From NCBI RefSeq assembly GCF_965205175.1, contig NZ_OZ242038.1, positions 1,736,001 to 1,800,000 of the forward strand: a stretch of 64,000 nucleotides of DNA, written 5' to 3'. Positions 63,038 through 64,000 of this stretch are shown here, one piece after another. Every line of letters begins with the position of its first letter. Position 1 is the first letter of the stretch. Position numbers and translations under genes: made by a program. Source of the DNA: Poriferisodalis sp965205175 (GTDB taxonomy: Bacteria > Actinomycetota > Acidimicrobiia > Acidimicrobiales > Poriferisodalaceae). The notes under the pieces are model-generated. The model was not told the origin of the DNA and ran no database searches. It was given only the letters and a program-made list of their open reading frames with translations.

Positions 63038-64000
63038 TCAAGTTACCCCGAGGTCAAGCGTCAGCTGCTCCGCCGTCTCCAAGTTCGAAGCTGGATCGAA
63101 TGGATCGGCCTGTTCGAGGCGGTCAATCACACGATCGCGATCAACAGATTCGGGCAGGTCTACCTCAATAGTATGGTTGTTCAGCCTGACGACTTCGACA
63201 ATAGAAGTCAGCGCCTTCATCAAGATCTCCGCTACCGTCTTGCCGAACTGTTTTCTTTCAGGGCTTCTCCAGTACTCGAATACCCCGAACGTAGCTGCGT
63301 CGAGAAGTTGGAAGCCGTCAAGCACGACTCTGCGTGGTGCATTGGCTTGACCGATTTTCGCCAATGCGTGACTCAACACGCGAGCAGTGAGTTCAGCAAG
63401 TCCGGCCGACGATAATTCAGCGTTCTGACTTTTCTGAATTCCCGGAATCCATGGAACAAAATACAAGGGCTGTAGATCATTTTCGCCATCTAGCTTCAGG
63501 ACGATAGCGGGCGATGAAAGGACGTCTGCAGCTGGCTTCGGTAGGTCTCGGGGAGTGAGGCTCATGAGAGCAACGCCGTCCTCCTCCATCAGGAATTCTA
63601 TGACCGAAGTAGGAGCTGTGACGATCTTCTGAGACTTCAGCATGTTGGAGAGTCTGTGCAAGGCATTAGAGAGGGCTCTTGCGTCCGAGGCGACCGTTGC
63701 ATAAATCACATGTCCCAGACGCTTCGACTGCTTTGATTGTCCACCGAGTGAAGGGGCTAGGTCGGCTGCTGAAGCGATGATCTTCAAAGCTTGCCGCCGG
63801 TCAGAAGAATTTGCCGAAAATCCGCGCGACTTGAGTTCGACCACAATGTCTGTACTGTCCGAAGAATGGCTCAGCCAAAGATCTGGGCGCGTAGGAGATC
63901 GGTCGGTGCCTCCCAACAAATTAGCCAGCGCAGCAATGATAGACTCCTCGTTGGGCACGAGCACGGTTCGCTCGATAGCCCTCGGATAGTAGCCAGCTCT
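63038..64000 (-). CDS. Unknown protein, 5' end beyond the window
   Basis: The frame runs from the stop at 63038 to the window edge without interruption, so the gene probably starts outside; a GTG at 63964 is the first visible start candidate (308 residues from there). Not recognised. 'STDIVVELKSRGF' has the strand-D-x-ExK look of a PD-(D/E)xK nuclease core, but no preceding PD motif can be confirmed. The C-terminal third is acidic ('VDLPESVDRDRVIDRLEQ'). Composition is AT-richer than average, in line with the neighbouring restriction locus; it may be part of the same defence island. Confidence 0.5.
   Translation of the reverse strand, partial: RAGYYPRAIERTVLVPNEESIIAALANLLGGTDRSPTRPDLWLSHSSDSTDIVVELKSRGFSANSSDRRQALKIIASAADLAPSLGGQSKQSKRLGHVIYATVASDARALSNALHRLSNMLKSQKIVTAPTSVIEFLMEEDGVALMSLTPRDLPKPAADVLSSPAIVLKLDGENDLQPLYFVPWIPGIQKSQNAELSSAGLAELTARVLSHALAKIGQANAPRRVVLDGFQLLDAATFGVFEYWRSPERKQFGKTVAEILMKALTSIVEVVRLNNHTIEVDLPESVDRDRVIDRLEQADPFDPASNLETAEQLTLDLGVT

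Overview
The window is a high-GC chromosomal segment from an actinobacterium. Three things point there: an S-(hydroxymethyl)mycothiol dehydrogenase (mycothiol is an actinobacterial thiol), an ANTAR response regulator next to polA-rpsA-coaE-uvrB (the same gene order as the Mycobacterium tuberculosis Rv1626-Rv1633 region), and a uvrC-rapZ-gap-pgk-tpiA-secG block (compare Rv1420-Rv1440). The absence of several mycobacterial neighbours, together with the sulfatases, F420/flavin oxidoreductases and a CoA transferase, fits a deep-branching marine or host-associated lineage such as Acidimicrobiia. That placement is inference.

Layout. 0-3.5 kb: the end of a class III CoA transferase, a CapA-like lipoprotein and a serine hydrolase. 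3.6-8.3 kb: a type II fatty-acid synthase operon on the minus strand (fabD-fabH-fabG-acpP-fabF); FabD carries a BCCP-like C-terminal domain. 8.4-17.1 kb: tRNA-Leu(CAA), ANTAR regulator, polA, rpsA, coaE, an acidic zinc-ribbon protein and uvrB. 17.1-20.2 kb: an inserted two-gene module of a RecQ-like helicase with a phosphoribosyltransferase-like tail and a DprA-like protein, probably a defence cassette. 20.2-24.5 kb: mscR and uvrA diverging from a long palindrome. 24.5-30.1 kb: a five-gene minus-strand signalling operon (STAS, receiver-PP2C phosphatase, anti-sigma-type kinase, periplasmic binding lipoprotein, membrane histidine kinase). 30.2-37.4 kb: uvrC, rapZ, gap, pgk, tpiA, secG and an LLM oxidoreductase. 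37.5-40 kb: tRNA-Leu with an unusual AAG anticodon followed by a small accessory patch (degraded MazF-like toxin, DUF1330 protein, an AT-richer orphan, a VapBC-type pair). 40-44.7 kb: copper ATPase and catalase-peroxidase. 44.8-54.7 kb: molybdenum hydroxylase subunit, LLM monooxygenase, MBL-fold alkylsulfatase, TauD-like dioxygenase, arylsulfatase and a cytochrome P450. 54.9-62.9 kb: a type I restriction-modification operon. 63.0-64.0 kb: the end of an unknown gene.

The strongest candidate for a new system is the restriction operon. Between hsdM and hsdR it carries a HEPN protein with an intact RX4HXY motif, and the next gene fuses a complete MNT nucleotidyltransferase domain (GSX10DXD) to the N-terminus of the HsdS specificity subunit. 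In stand-alone HEPN/MNT pairs the MNT enzyme silences the HEPN RNase by modifying that tyrosine. Tying the antitoxin enzyme to HsdS could make the restriction complex the guard of an abortive-infection toxin, in the spirit of PrrC with EcoprrI but with a different toxin. Two extra genes of unknown role (142 aa; DUF1828/DUF1829-like) are embedded in the same overlapping operon. The RecQ-PRTase/DprA pair is the second candidate.

Across the window there are degenerate 12-18 bp tandem repeats in gene junctions and, in frame, inside conserved proteins (RapZ, Pgk, the CopA tail, the kinase N-terminus). Several genes start 6-9 nt after a TANNNT box, suggesting leaderless transcripts.
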